In this document: positions 41,815-53,710 of the stretch, in pieces
Layout of the letters: each line of letters begins with the position of its first letter
Numbering within the stretch: the first letter of the stretch is position 1
Origin: Pelodera strongyloides
Taxonomy: Eukaryota; Nematoda; Chromadorea; Rhabditida; Rhabditidae
Direction of reading: 5' to 3'
DNA length: 64,000 bases
Assembly: GCA_036852015.1 (NCBI GenBank)
Contig: JAANDG010000438.1
Coordinates: 61,040 to 125,039 of the forward strand
Made by a program: the position numbers and the translations under genes
Notes under the pieces: generated by a model
Told to the model about the DNA's origin: nothing
Seen by the model: only the letters and a program-made list of their open reading frames with translations
Databases searched by the model: none

Positions 41815-44800
41815 TTTGTCGAGCTTTGCGCAGAGGCGATAACGTGACCAATGAGGCTCTGCCCAGCCTAGGTGCGTTTATTGCTGGTTGAAAACTGATA
41901 CCAATTACCCGTCGTCATCTGCCCTGAAACATGGGTGTTGACGCAATTTTTGAACGGTCCACGGGACCAGAATTCATGAACCTTTCTGATAGAAATATCA
42001 GATAATAATTTCTGCTGGCACCATGGTACATAGAAATTTGCATATCAGGAACGTTTGTGAATTCTGATCCCGTGGACCGTTCAAAAATTGCGTCAACACC
42101 CATGTTTCAGGGCAGATGACGACGGGTAATTGGTATCAGTTTTCAACCAGCAATAAACGCACCTCGGCAGAACCTCATTGGTCACGTTATCGCCTCTGCG
42201 CAAAGCTAACGTAGGATATACTCACCACGGCTATATATGTGCATACGGGAGATAGCGCGTCCGTTAATAACACATCTGCTCGTAGCACAGAGAGATCAAA
42301 ATAACTTGGCACTATGGTATATTGGAAATTAGCATATCAGGAACGTTTGTGAATTCTGATCCCGTGGACCGTTCAAAAATTGCGTCAACACCCATGTTTC
42401 AGGGCAGATGACGACGGGTAATTGGTATCAGTTTTCAACCAGCAATAAACGCACCTCGGCAGAACCTCATTGGTCACGTTATCGCCTCTGCGCAAAGCTA
42501 ACGTAGGATATACTCACCACGGCTATATATGTGCATACGGGAGATAGCGCGTCCGTTAATAACACATCTGCTCGTAGCACAGAGAGCAAGTAACTACCAT
42601 GGTATATATAAATTTGCATATCAGGAACGTTTGTGAATTCTGGTCCCGTGGACCGTTCAAAAATTGCGTCAACACCCATGTTTCAGGGCAGATGACGACG
42701 GGTAATTGGTATCAGTTTTCAACCAGCAATAAACGCACCTCGGCAGAGCCTCATTGGTCACGTTATCGCCTCTGCGCAAAGCTAACGTAGGATATACTCA
42801 CCACGGCTATATATGTGCATACGGGAGATATCGCGTCAGTTAACAACACATCTGCTCGCAGCACAGAGAGATCAAAATAATTGGCACTATGGTATATTGG
42901 AAATTAGCATATCAGGAACGTTCGTGAATTCTGGTCCCGTGGACCGTTCAAAAATTGCGTCAACACCCATGTTTCAGGGCAGATGACGACGGGTAATTGG
43001 TATCAGTTTTCAACCAGCAATAAACGCACCTCGGCAGAGCCTCATTGGTCACGTTATCGCCTCTGCGCAAAGCTAACGTAGGATATACTCACCACGGCTA
43101 TATATGTGCATACGGGAGATATCGCGTCAGTTAACAACACATCTGCTCGCAGCACAGAGAGCAAGTAACTAGCACATTGGTATATATAAATTTGCATATC
43201 AGGAACGTTTGTGAATTCTGGTCCCGTGGACCGTTCAAAAATTGCGTCAACACCCATGTTTCAGGGCAGATGACGACGGGTAATTGGTATCAGTTTTCAA
43301 CCAGCAATAAACGCACCTCGGCAGAGCCTCATTGGTCACGTTATCGCCTCTGCGCAAAGCTAACGTAGGATATACCCACCACGGCTATATATGTGCATAC
43401 GGGAGATAGCGCGTCCGTTTACAGCACATCTGATCGTTGCACAGAGAGATCAAATTAATTGGCACTATGGTATATTGGAAATTAGCATATCAGGAACGTT
43501 TGTGAATTCTGGTCCCGTGGACCGTTCAAAAATTGCGTCAACACCCATGTTTCAGGGCAGATGACGACGGGTAATTGGTATCAGTTTTCAACCAGCAATA
43601 AACGCACCTCGGCAGAGCCTCATTGGTCACGTTATCGCCTCTGCGCAAAGCTAACGTAGGATATACTCACCACGGCTATATATGTGCATACGGGAGATAG
43701 CGCGTCCGTTAACAGCACATCTGCTCGTGGCACAGAGATCAAGGAACAAGCACCATGAAAGATTATAAATTTGCATATCAGGACGTTTGTTGAATTCTGG
43801 TCCCGTGGACCGTTCAAAAATTGCGTCAACACCCATGTTTCAGGGCAGATGACGACGGGTAATTGGTATCAGTTTTCAACCAGCAATAAACGCACCTCGG
43901 CAGAGCCTCATTGGTCACGTTATCGCCTCTGCGCAAAGCTAACGTAGGATATACCCACCACGGCTATATATGTGCATACGGGAGATAGCGCGTCCGTTAA
44001 CAACACATCTGCTCGTTGCACAGAGAGATCAAAATAATTGGCACTATGGTATATTGGAAATTAGCATATCAGGAACGTTCGTGAATTCTGGTCCCGTGGA
44101 CCGTTCAAAAATTGCGTCAACACCCATGTTTCAGGGCAGATGACGACGGGTAATTGGTATCAGTTTTCAACCAGCAATAAACGCACCTCGGCAGAGCCTC
44201 ATTGGTCACGTTATCGCCTCTGCGCAAAGCTAACGTAGGATATACTCACCACGGCTATATATGTGCATACGGGAGATATCGCGTCAGTTAACAACACATC
44301 TGCTCGTAGCATAGAGAGCAAGGAACTACCATGGTAGATTATAAATTTGCATATCAGGAACGTTTGTGAATTCTGGTCCCGTGGACCGTTCAAAAATTGC
44401 GTCAACACCCATGTTTCAGGGCAGATGACGACGGGTAATTGGTATCAGTTTTCAACCAGCAATAAACGCACCTCGGCAGAGCCTCATTGGTCACGTTATC
44501 GCCTCTGCGCAAAGCTAACGTAGGATATACTCACCACGGCTATATATGTGCATACGGGAGATAGCGCGTCCGTTAACGACACATCTGCTCGTTGCACAGA
44601 GAACAATTAACTAGCGCCATGAAAGATTATAAATTTGCATATCAGGAACGTTTGTGAATTCTGGTCCCGTGGACCGTTCAAAAATTGCGCCAACACCCAT
44701 GTTTCAGGGCAGATGACGACGGGTAATTGGTATCAGTTTTCAACCAGCAATAAACGCACCTCGGCAGAGCCTCATTGGTCACGTTATCGCCTCTGCGCAA

Positions 44801-45530
44801 AGCTAACGTAGGATATACTCACCACGGCTATATATGTGCATACGGGAGATATCGCGTCAGTTAACAACACATCTGCTCGCAGCATAGAGAGCAAGGAACT
44901 ACCATGGTAGATTAGATATTAGCATATCAGGACGTTTGTGAATTCTGGTCCCGTGGACCGTTCAAAAATTGCGTCAACACCCATGTTTCAGGGCAGATGA
45001 CGACGGGTAATTGGTATCAGTTTTCAACCAGCAATAAACGCACCTCGGCAAAGCCTCATTGGTCACGTTATCGCCTCTGCGCAAAGCTAACGTAGGATAT
45101 ACCCACCACGGCTATATATGTGCATACGGGATATAGCGCGTCCGTTTACAGCACATCTGCTCGTTGCACAGAGAGATCAAAATAATTGGCACTATGGTAT
45201 ATTGGAAATTAGCATATCAGGAACGTTCGTGAATTCTGGTCCCGTGGACCGTTCAAAAATTGCGTCAACACCCATGTTTCAGGGCAGATGACGACGGGTA
45301 ATTGGTATCAGTTTTCAACCAGCAATAAACGCACCTCGGCAGAGCCTCATTGGTCACGTTATCGCCTCTGCGCAAAGCTAACGTAGGATATACTCACCAC
45401 GGCTATATATGTGCATACGGGAGATAGCGCGTCCGTTAACGACACATCTGCTCGTTGCACAGAGATCAATTAACTAGCGCCATGAAAGATTATAACTTTG
45501 CATATCAGGAACGTTTGTGAATTCTGGTCC
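41815..45530. repeat. Tandem satellite of about 288 bp seeded by a foldback copy
   Basis: From about 42045, twelve full monomers of 284-292 bp follow in direct orientation, each with GAATTCTGGTCCCGTGGACC, ACCCATGTTTCAGGGCAGAT and ACCTCGGCAGAGCCTCATTG. Most alternate between a long type (GGCACTATGGTATATTGGAAA) and a short type (ACCATGGTATATATAAA), which gives a dimer of about 578 bp. The first unit faces an inverted copy at about 41815-41990, so the left edge is a foldback structure. The open frames inside recur with the period and are not genes. Confidence 0.95.
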
Positions 45531-46595
45531 CGTCATATGTGATGCACTCTTTCTAATCGCGTCATATGTGATGCACTCTTTCTAATCAAATACAGACATT
45601 TAAATTTTTGACTGTACAAGAGGGGGTGCTCCTTTATACAAAGGGGGTTCAGCACAGTTCAAATAAAAAATTTCATCGAGGTTCACTTTTGCAGACTCCT
45701 TTTACAAAAAAGCATTCTCGACGTCAGTTTGCGTGCTGATCAAAAATTTGTTTCCGGTCAGTCATCGGAAGCTTTAAGTGTGCGTATCCGTTTCACACCA
45801 CTGATATGTTTGCTGATTTCCGTGCGCGCGCAATGTTTGCGGATGGCGTGCGGCTGGTTTATCGCCGCGGCGTATCATGTCAACGTTTTCTATTGGCCGC
45901 GTGAAAAGTCAACAGCGCTCATATAAAAGGGAAGAAAGGCAGAGAAGGGCATCAAATTCATGTGCTTTGATTATCTTGATTATCAATTATCAGTTTATAA
46001 AGAAGTATTTCATTTATTATTTTATAGAGTGGTTGAAATTCTAGTGGGTTAATAATAGAATAATATGTATTACTGTCATGACACACTTCAAATAATATAC
46101 ATATGATCTGTTGATATCGTGTTTATTATTGTGCTTAGTGTTAGGAATTATCTTCGATATAATGCATTATTTATTACTCTTGAAATTATTAAAACATAAT
46201 TCCATTTTATCACTCGACTGATTTTTCTAGATTGAATCTACTTCACATTTACTTACAGAATTTGTCTCGACGGATTTGCTTGAAATATAGATTTTTTGGT
46301 GCTTTTAAAAAGTACACTATAATTCGTCCACCATGCATTTCGTAAATCGGCTGTTTTTTTTTCGTTAAAATCCCAGATTTTCCTTAAAGCGAAATAACGG
46401 CCGGTTTTTGGAACGCATCGTGGACAGCTGAATTCTTACGTATTTATTCAAAGTTGCTCGAATTTAGCTCGATGTTTTATTCTAATTTATGTTCATTTGC
46501 ATAAGGTGCATAATGATGCTGGTGTACTCGATGTGTTTCAAAAACCGGCCGGTATTTCGCTTTACTTAAACCAAACTGAATTTTAGGCAGTAATT
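45531..46595. other. Gap before the Cys/Gly-rich gene
   Basis: The satellite ends in a duplicated 28-bp phrase (CGTCATATGTGATGCACTCT..., 45531-45587). A TATAAAAGG box at about 45922 and paired TGATTATC/GATTATC sites near 45967-45985 could belong to a promoter; the nearest plus-strand start is at 46596. The family-C MITE fills 46384-46565. No other gene seen. Confidence 0.45.
46384..46565. mobile_element. TTAA-type MITE, family C copy 2
   Basis: 174 bp (46388-46561), ends AGCGAAATAACGGCCGG / CCGGCCGGTATTTCGCT, left flank TTAA and right flank TTAC (one mismatch). It ends only 31 bp before the start codon of the Cys/Gly-rich gene. Confidence 0.85.
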
Positions 46596-47987
46596 ATGCA
46601 AAGTGTTATCCTTGTCGTCGTTGCCCTCTCCGCCACTTCCATGGCCGCTATTTTTGAGGTATGGTGACTAACAACGCCCATATTGCAGTAAATTTTGCAT
46701 ACAACGAGCTTGTGCCGTATATGTCGCAACTATGTCAACTAACATAAGCATTAGTCAACAAGAAGTATCCTGGGACTTAAATCCACACATAAAAATATCC
46801 ACCCTGGTAAACTAGAACTTGCCTGAATGAAGGGATTGCTACATGGTCACTTAGAAATCACGAATGATCTCTTCTCATTTCCAGCAATCGCCATCGACAG
46901 AAGTCGCAGAGATTCCATCAACTAGCGGCGTTGTTATCCGGGCCAAGAGGCAGTGCGGTGGCGGAGGATGCGGATGCGGCGCGGGATGCGGGGGCGGGGG
47001 TTGCGTCCAACTTGGCGGGTGCGGAGGTTGCGGCGGAGGTGCCGGATGCGGAGGTTGCGGCGGAGGTGCGGGATGTGGCGGATGTGGCGCGTCGTGCTGT
47101 GGAGCAGCGGGAGTCTGCGGACAGGTAGCCCCTTTGGCTAAGTGATTGAATTTGTGGCTGTGTATTACAAACTTCTAACTGGCGTACTCTTTCTAAGTTA
47201 CTATCGTCCGTCACTTAAACAAAATCTTTGTTGTCTGCGTGTTTAACTTTTAAATGTTCAGTCCTGTTGCCCTGCCCCACCACCGCCTTGCACCTGCGGC
47301 ACACCAGGATGCGGCAGCTGCACCACCAACACACAGGTGCCAATTTTAAGGAAAAATTGTATTGAATCAGAGCGCGGGTGATCGATATATCAACCCTTTG
47401 CCACAAAAGTTATCGCTTGTAAAACCGATATACCGTATTTGTTATCTACCAAAATGAGTGAAATTTCTCCGATGGTCAAAAATTGAGCTCATTTCAGCTT
47501 GTCGCTGTTCAACAAACCTGCTGCACTTGCTGCCGTCCAGTGTGCACTCAAGCCTGCATCATGGTATGATTGTTTAGCTTACTATATGTTGGCAATTTAT
47601 TAATTGTGCAGCGCCTCTCTCCCTTTCTTCAATTGACGTATCTCCGTCTCTCATTCGCACCTCATCTTTCCTTCGTACTCTCGTTTTTCTCTCTCTATCT
47701 CTAACTCTGTGGTTTCTCTCTCTCTGCCCTTTGCATACGCTTCGTTATTTCTACGTCTCACTCTATCCCTCTCTACCCAGCATTCTCTCTCTCTCTCTCC
47801 ATTGTCTCGCTCATTCTCCCCTTCTCCTCCTCGCTCTCCTTGTATCTGTCCTACTCATCACCAATCATTGCTACAGGGCGGAGGTTGCGGATGCGGATGT
47901 ACCCGCGGAGGATGTGGCCGTAAGAGAAGATCTCTCCTCGAGCTCGACGCCGTCGTCGCCAAGAAGAACGGAGAAACTTACGCTTAG
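46596..47987 (+). CDS. Secreted Cys/Gly-rich protein with dibasic sites
   Basis: Five exons in phase: 46596-46658, 46885-47124, 47262-47336, 47498-47563, 47877-47987 (184 residues). The N terminus MQSVILVVVALSATSMAAIF is a clear signal peptide. A short Ser/Thr/Glu stretch follows and ends at RAKRQ, a furin-like site. The mature part is built from CGGCGGG/CGCGAGCG repeats with Cys about every 3-4 residues, then a Pro/Cys segment (CCPAPPPPCTCGTPGCGSC), TCCTCCRPVCTQAC, a second CGCGC patch, and GRKRRS, another basic cleavage site, before a non-Cys tail ending NGETYA. Family not recognised; metal binding, or disulphide- or cuticle/eggshell-type structure, are possible roles by composition only. 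The fourth intron is strongly CT-rich on the plus strand. Confidence 0.88.
47600..47870. repeat. CT-rich polypyrimidine tract in an intron
   Basis: Much of the last intron of the Cys/Gly-rich gene is CTCTCT/TCTCC sequence on the transcribed strand, ending at the acceptor TTGCTACAG. This is a simple-sequence expansion of the polypyrimidine tract. Confidence 0.7.
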
Positions 47988-48501
47988 ACATAAAGCTCAG
48001 CAGGAGTAACAAAAACCAAGTCAATGTAATTTAAAGAATCAGGCTTTGCCTGTCTCTCCGTCTATCTGGAGTATTTTAATCAGTAACTAGGACGCATTGT
48101 ATTTCGATGTTAGAGCCCCGGTGTTAGTTTCGTTTTAACAATAAGGCGTTACATATCAAGGTACCAGTGGGCTTAACTGCTCATAACTGCTCAAAAACTT
48201 TAATTAGTTTCAATATACAGGCTTAAAGCTCGTCGTATACATCGTAATTTTTGGCCGCGATAAGTAGTATTTTAATAACTATTTATTGATACCTTGCGAT
48301 TGCTATTTATTAAGCTGTACATATCGCTTTGCTTTCCTTTTTATTTCGACTGGTTGTTAAATAAATATTGCTATCTAAATTATAATCGGGTTGTTCGGTT
48401 GATAATTACGCATATTGGTATTTCGCGAAAATAATAACTTCAAATATATGAATCTGCGTTTATTTACTCTACGCGTCCGGAGTTCAGCTTAGCGCCGTAT
48501 A

Positions 48502-48663
48502 TTGGGGTTTGCAAATTTGCAAGTATGCTGAAAATTTACCGTCTCTTGGAACTACACGAGAATATTTTTTAATTTTTTACATATTATATATGCAGGTTTC
48601 GTGCAGAAATACGGTAGTATTGACAGAATCACACCCAATTTTTGGGTTACTTACCAACCCTAA
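48502..48663. mobile_element. MITE family A, copy 5, in a duplicated segment
   Basis: Ends TTGGGGTTTGCAAATTTGC / ACCAACCCTAA, flanked by TA. The matching segment at 53455-53710 reads GCACCGTATAACAACAAAGG through this point, i.e. without the element. Confidence 0.75.
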
Positions 48664-49050
48664 TAGTAAAGGGGCCAAGCACACGGAAAAGTCATTTGCT
48701 TTGAAAATATTCACTATCAGACTAGTCGACATCTGGTGGTAGCCGACGTTATAGGCAAAGAGTGTTCGATAAAGAAACCGCTCTATAAATTTGTCATTAT
48801 CTCAACACTTTATCAGTTTCTAAATCGTCGGCAATTTTGACAAAAGACATAGTTGAGTTGGCAGCGTGTCGATGATTAGCAGATAGTGCACTTCTTGTGT
48901 GGCAGACATCCGTTACCACTAGTACTCTGCAAATGTTTTATTTTGTTCCCATCCGTGATATTTTGCTTTGGTGAACTTGAAAAAGGTTTAATGCCACCTA
49001 ATTGCTTGACTGTAAAAAATTAAAAAAAAAAAAACATATAAAGAATCTAT

Positions 49051-49157
49051 TTAAAGGGTCAGGCCCATTTCAAGTGACCCCTATTTTTGATGACTCCGTC
49101 TGATTCAGATAGAGACATCTAAAATAGGGGCCATCTGAAATGGGCCTGATCCATTAA
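49051..49157. mobile_element. TTAA-flanked element, family E copy 1
   Basis: 99-bp core with AGGGTCAGGCCCATTTCAA at the left and TGAAATGGGCCTGATCC at the right, TTAA on both sides. The short relative of 52514-52931. Confidence 0.85.
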
Positions 49158-49191
49158 TTTGCTAGAAGTGGACATTCCTATATTCAATTAC

Positions 49192-51695
49192 CTTCTTTTC
49201 TTCACAAAGGGCTCCCCATCCTCTGATTCCTGGTCCTCCGTATACGTCGATCCAACGACCATTTCCATATTGGTATTCAATGGCGTACTGAAACTTAAGT
49301 TGTTTGGAAACCACACATTTATTAATATACCAGACGACTATCCTAGCCTGAGCCTCATTTCCAAATCTACATAGGCTATACTTAATGCTCGCAAAAATGG
49401 GAATATTTGTATGAAACATCTGTATCTTCCAAGTTCCAAGATTCAGTCCACTTATTTTGTTGTCATGTGTTGGCCTACTTATGCCAAATGCCTAAAACGT
49501 TGCGATCGTAAAAACAAACAAAATCGCACGTCTTCAAAGGAAGGTTGCTCCTTTATATAATAAGCTAACGCCACAAATATTTCAACTAGTCTTATTGTTA
49601 GAATAATCAATGGCGATTCAAATTGCGCTGAGAAAGAATAAGGAGGGCGTTCCAAATCGTACAACATGTACAGTAATCGAAGTAGAAGGAATAAGGCTGC
49701 AATAGAGCTGTTTAGCTAGTTCCACATTAAAGGAAGGCAGTCACTTCAAATTCGTCATTTTACTTTGTGTATTATTGAATGTAAGAAATAATTGAGAAAA
49801 ATACCTTACCAAAACCCAATAATTTGCCTACTAACTCTTAGACTGAACAAGTAGAAAAGTAGTTCTACTAAATTACCGCAGGATTACGAAACGTATAGGG
49901 ATGCCTGCATATATCCGTGCATCATATGTAAAAAATATTCTATGCAGATATTTTCCGAAATAATTTGCATACTCCCGATCTTCTAAAGATTAGTTGAAGA
50001 GCAGCTGTCCGAACACGTTTCGAAAACCCGCGGTAATTCATTAGAACTACTTTTCTAATTGTTCAGTCCCCGAGTTAGAATTCAAATTATTCGGTTTTGG
50101 TAAAGGGTTTTTCTCTATTCTTTACTAAATACGAGTAAATTCGAAGCAAAATGACGATATTGTAGTGAGTGCGCACATTCGAGAAAGCATAATCTATATA
50201 TGCAACCCACAATTGCAGTGTCCTGTGGAGGGTGGGTTCTTCTTGTTCTTCCAGTTCCAGGATATGACAGGCTGCTCGTCAATCCATTTGGTTCACCTTC
50301 CACCCAATTTCTGTATCCCCAGTCACGATCATTGAGCCCAAAATTTAGATTATTAAAATTTATCACTAAAAAGATTAGTTGAAGAATACCTATGTTTGGA
50401 TGGCCAGTTGTTGAACGACGGCCATTCGCTTCTAGAGATAAAAGGGTGAGGCTCACGGGAGAACATCTATGCTACTTATAGTTTGCGCATGAGCCCTGCC
50501 GCTCTGCGCTCTGCGATTCCAATTATGAAAACCCCATTTCCACAAACTCAAAAATTAAGCGAGTTATTTGGCAAAAACTACAAGGGAAAATTGAATTTTG
50601 GATATATGTACTTGGTGAAACTTAGCTCTTTCTACTTCCATGTATGTGTCTTCAGTATGTTGAGGCCGGTAATTTTGACCAAACAACTCGATGCGTTTTA
50701 CGTTTCATGCAACGCAGCATATTGTGAGTGGTTGTGTTCGCATAGTTCAACCCGACCAAAACTAATGCTAATGATTTCCTCCTGAGCCTGACCCTAAGGT
50801 AAGACAGCATCGGCATATGTGTTGCAGAGTGGCCCTTCCCCCTAGCCATGCTCTTATCTCAGTAAACAATAAACCAACCAATGACCGCTGGCGGGTTTAT
50901 TGGGCAGAAGGCCTTGAAGACCTATCCAGAGTTGCTGAAAAGCACTTCTTTAACTTTTGCTAGAAACGTTGCCAAAGGAATATTTTCTGATTTTCATTAA
51001 ATTTGTCAGCCTGTTTGTATTTCATGTGGAAAAGCTCACTTCCTCGTATTCACTGAAAAATGGACGCTGTTTCAACTCGGTGGCCCGGTCGGCAACAAGT
51101 TCCTTGTCAGATTCAAATATCTCTGAAACACTCCAATTTAATCGGTTCAAACGAAAAGTTATGAGTTACTTGGGAACTGGGGAACAAAACCCAGACATTT
51201 GCTCTCTTGAGATTATGGGCAAAATTCGCACTTCTGCCGCTTGAAACATGCTCAAACAAACAAACTTTTTGACTTACATCAGACGGCAAAAAAGTTTTTA
51301 TCCTTAGATTATGCGTAAAGCATGCCGGCAAAATAAACTAACCCAATATTTTCTTATTTTCATATTCGCATCGAATGGTTCCGATGTCGACATTCGGTCC
51401 CAAAGCTTGACACATTTTTCGAGACATGTCAAAAGTAGTTGCCGTACGGATGATCTGAATTTAAAAAAAATTATCCGCATATTTGTGTAAGGGTATGATG
51501 CCGGTGAGTGTGCGTTGCGTGCATCACGTGTCTGTAGAGAAATGTAGCAAATCGATAGTCAATATTATCGGAGGAAGTAATAATGTATCTCACCTTGTAA
51601 CATGATCCCTTAGCTTCCGTAAACCCTGGCAGGCATGTCGTGTATTGGCCTACCGCAGCGGTGGCCGCTGCAGCGCAGAATATTAGAATCTGCAT
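49192..51695 (-). CDS. C-type lectin domain protein (paralogue 1, partly resolved)
   Basis: Secreted C-type lectin-like protein. Confident exons: 51594-51695 (signal peptide MQILIFCAAAATAAVG, then YTTCLPGFTEAKGSCYK), 51343-51454 (TFDMSRKMCQALGP, IGTIRCEYEN), 51040-51122 (EIFESDKELVADRATELKQR), 50211 to about 50365 (GLNDRDWGYRNWVEGEPNG), 49192-49287 (NGRWIDVYGGPGIRGWGALC). The W-I-D and W-G-A-x-C motifs are CTLD landmarks. The exon matching LWIGLHAV of the plus-strand paralogue was not found in 50366-51039. The acceptor before GLNDRD has lost its AG relative to the paralogue, so this copy may use another site or be decaying. The 3' end beyond EEKK is unresolved. Confidence 0.75.
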
Positions 51696-52074
51696 ACGGG
51701 CTTGACTAAAATATAACAAATGCTCCGTTATGGCAGTTGCATTATGGCACATTTTGAGACCATACAATTGAGAACCCGGGTGCGTTCTAAGTTGGGCTGT
51801 TGTACACATTTCTGCCAATGTGTTTAAAGTGAATTTTGAACATGACCTCTAATTGATATGGCAGAGTCTGGTCGTACCCCCAATAGGTTCCAGATTCCTT
51901 AGACTGCTTTTTGCAGTACTGCGAAGTTTGGTAGTGGGTATGGTAGCGGGAGTTCCGGAACCTATGAATAGGAAACGACGCTATTTAATTTATGCAAAAC
52001 GAATATGCACCGAATCGCTGCTATCATTGGCGAGCATCCGAACAACTTAAAAAACAACAGAAGCTTTACGCGCG

Positions 52075-52190
52075 ACGCGCGCGGCCCAGAATCTTTGCGA
52101 CGCGGGACTCACGCGGCCCAGAATATTTCCTGCGCGGGACCCGCGCGGCCCAGAACCTTTCCGACGCGGGACTCGCGCGGCCAGACAGTT
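52075..52190. repeat. GC-rich minisatellite, ~35-bp unit
   Basis: Three to four copies of CGCGCGGCCCAGAA followed by a TTT core and GACGCGGGACTC. Open frames over it are artefacts of the unit. Confidence 0.8.
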
Positions 52191-52427
52191 GTCTTTATGG
52201 ATGAAGTATGAAGGGTCAGTAAACAAGGTTTCTGCCGTATCAAGAATTGTAACCGCGGATTTCAATGAAGATTCCAATGTTCTTTCACTCCCACGCCTTT
52301 TAATTGTTCGATCATTTTACGAGATGTTCGATAAATATTTGTATTAAGAATTGCGCAAGAACAATAAAACACACGAGCAGCTTCGCCAACTTAAAGCTCC
52401 GCTACACTTTAAGACATTGGAAAGATG

Positions 52428-52958
52428 TACTAGGAGAAACCCTAGTATCAGATATTTAAATGGGGGTCGGCACTGCAGTTTTTTGTACTAGGAGAAACCC
52501 TAGTATTGGATATTTAAAGGGTCAGGCCCATTTCAAATGACCCCTATCTTTGATGATTCCATCTGATTCTCCATGTCAAATATAGTAGGATGCAATAATT
52601 TTCTAATTTTCAAGCGCAAAAATAACTCATTATTCAGCAATTTACCGTGAGTAGTCATACACAGCTATCCATCGCAGTTGGCACGCCCATTCCCGCTGAT
52701 TGGCCGATATCGCAATTGCCACGCCCAATAGAGCATATTGCCCAATTAGCGCGAAGGGGCGTGACAAATGCGATAAATAGTTGGGTATGACTGGCAGGGG
52801 TAAATTGCTGAATACTGCGTGAATTTTGCGCTTGAAAATTAGAAAAATATTGCATCCTACTATATTTGACATGGAGAAGCAGACGGAATCATCAACAATA
52901 GGGGTCATTTGAAATGGGCCTGACCCTTTAAATGGGGGTCGGCACTGCAGTTTTTCGC
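52428..52958. mobile_element. TTAA element (family E copy 2) with its empty site next to it
   Basis: A 410-bp palindromic element (52518-52927), ends AGGGTCAGGCCCATTTCAA / its complement, sits between two TTAA tetramers. The host sequence is duplicated: 52428-52484 has GATATTTAAATGGGGGTCGG uninterrupted, while the second copy (from 52485) has GATATTTAA, the element, then TTAAATGGGGGTCGG. The empty and filled copies fix the element ends exactly and show a TTAA duplication. Confidence 0.93.
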
Positions 52959-53454
52959 CATGATGAGTTTCTATCGCCATAACCAGGGAAAGCGCCGTGT
53001 GGATGATAAAAGGAACGCAGTCACAATACATTCGCCATTTTATTTTATTTTCATTAACAGGAGAGGCCCATAAAAGTAAACCTACATTTACGATATGTTC
53101 ATAATTAATATAAAGCATTTTTATTACAATATATACAAACCAAATTTCACCTGCATGCACCCTGGGAAACATTTTCCGATGCGCTCATCGTATTACCGTA
53201 AAACTGCAGATTTCAAAGCTGTCTAGGCAAATTTATCGTGAAATTAGAATGCGATCAAAATATGCATAGGCAGCGTTGATACCTGCGGCAAAAAAACCGC
53301 TATTAGTAAAAGGTGCTTTCTGAAAATGTGTAGCAAAACAGTCTGCCTTTTCTTGATCTGTGAAAACGGGCAGTGTATTGGGTCGGTTAACTTCTAATCG
53401 TGTTGTCGGTTTATATTTTCGGATATTGGTATTTGTTTATTTATTTATTCCAGG

Positions 53455-53710
53455 TGTTCAGAGTTCAGATGAGCACCGTATAACAACAAAGGGCGAGGCA
53501 CACGAAAAAGTCATTTGCCTTGAAAATACTCACTGTAAGACTATTCCACATCTGGCGCGCCGTAGCCGACAGGAAAGATACTTATAGGCAAAGAGTGTTA
53601 GAGAAAGAAATTGCTCTCTAAATTTGTCACTACCAATATCTCAACACTTTCTCAGTTTCTAAATCTCTTTGCCAATAGCGCTTTTTCCTGCCGGCTACGG
53701 TGCACCAGTT
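53455..53710. repeat. Segment duplicated with 48478-48840 (uninterrupted copy)
   Basis: Shares GAGTTCAG, GGCACACG(G)AAAAGTCATTTGC, TAGGCAAAGAGTGTT and ATCTCAACACTTT with the 48-kb copy, in the same orientation. No coding motif recognised. Confidence 0.75.

Larger units (their letters stand above)
47988..49191. other. Gap with a duplicated segment and two MITEs
   Basis: 3' flank of the Cys/Gly-rich gene (AATAAA near 48360). About 48478-48840 is a diverged direct copy of 53455-53710; a family-A MITE (48502-48663) interrupts it. A short family-E element is at 49051-49157. No gene seen. Confidence 0.6.

Noticed and set aside
42599..44408. Recurring 61-67-residue frames at 578-bp spacing
   Set aside because: They repeat with the satellite period and have no start context or motif.
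41815..45530. CRISPR-like array
   Set aside because: Units are ~288 bp of continuous repeat with no unique spacers, in a eukaryotic genome.
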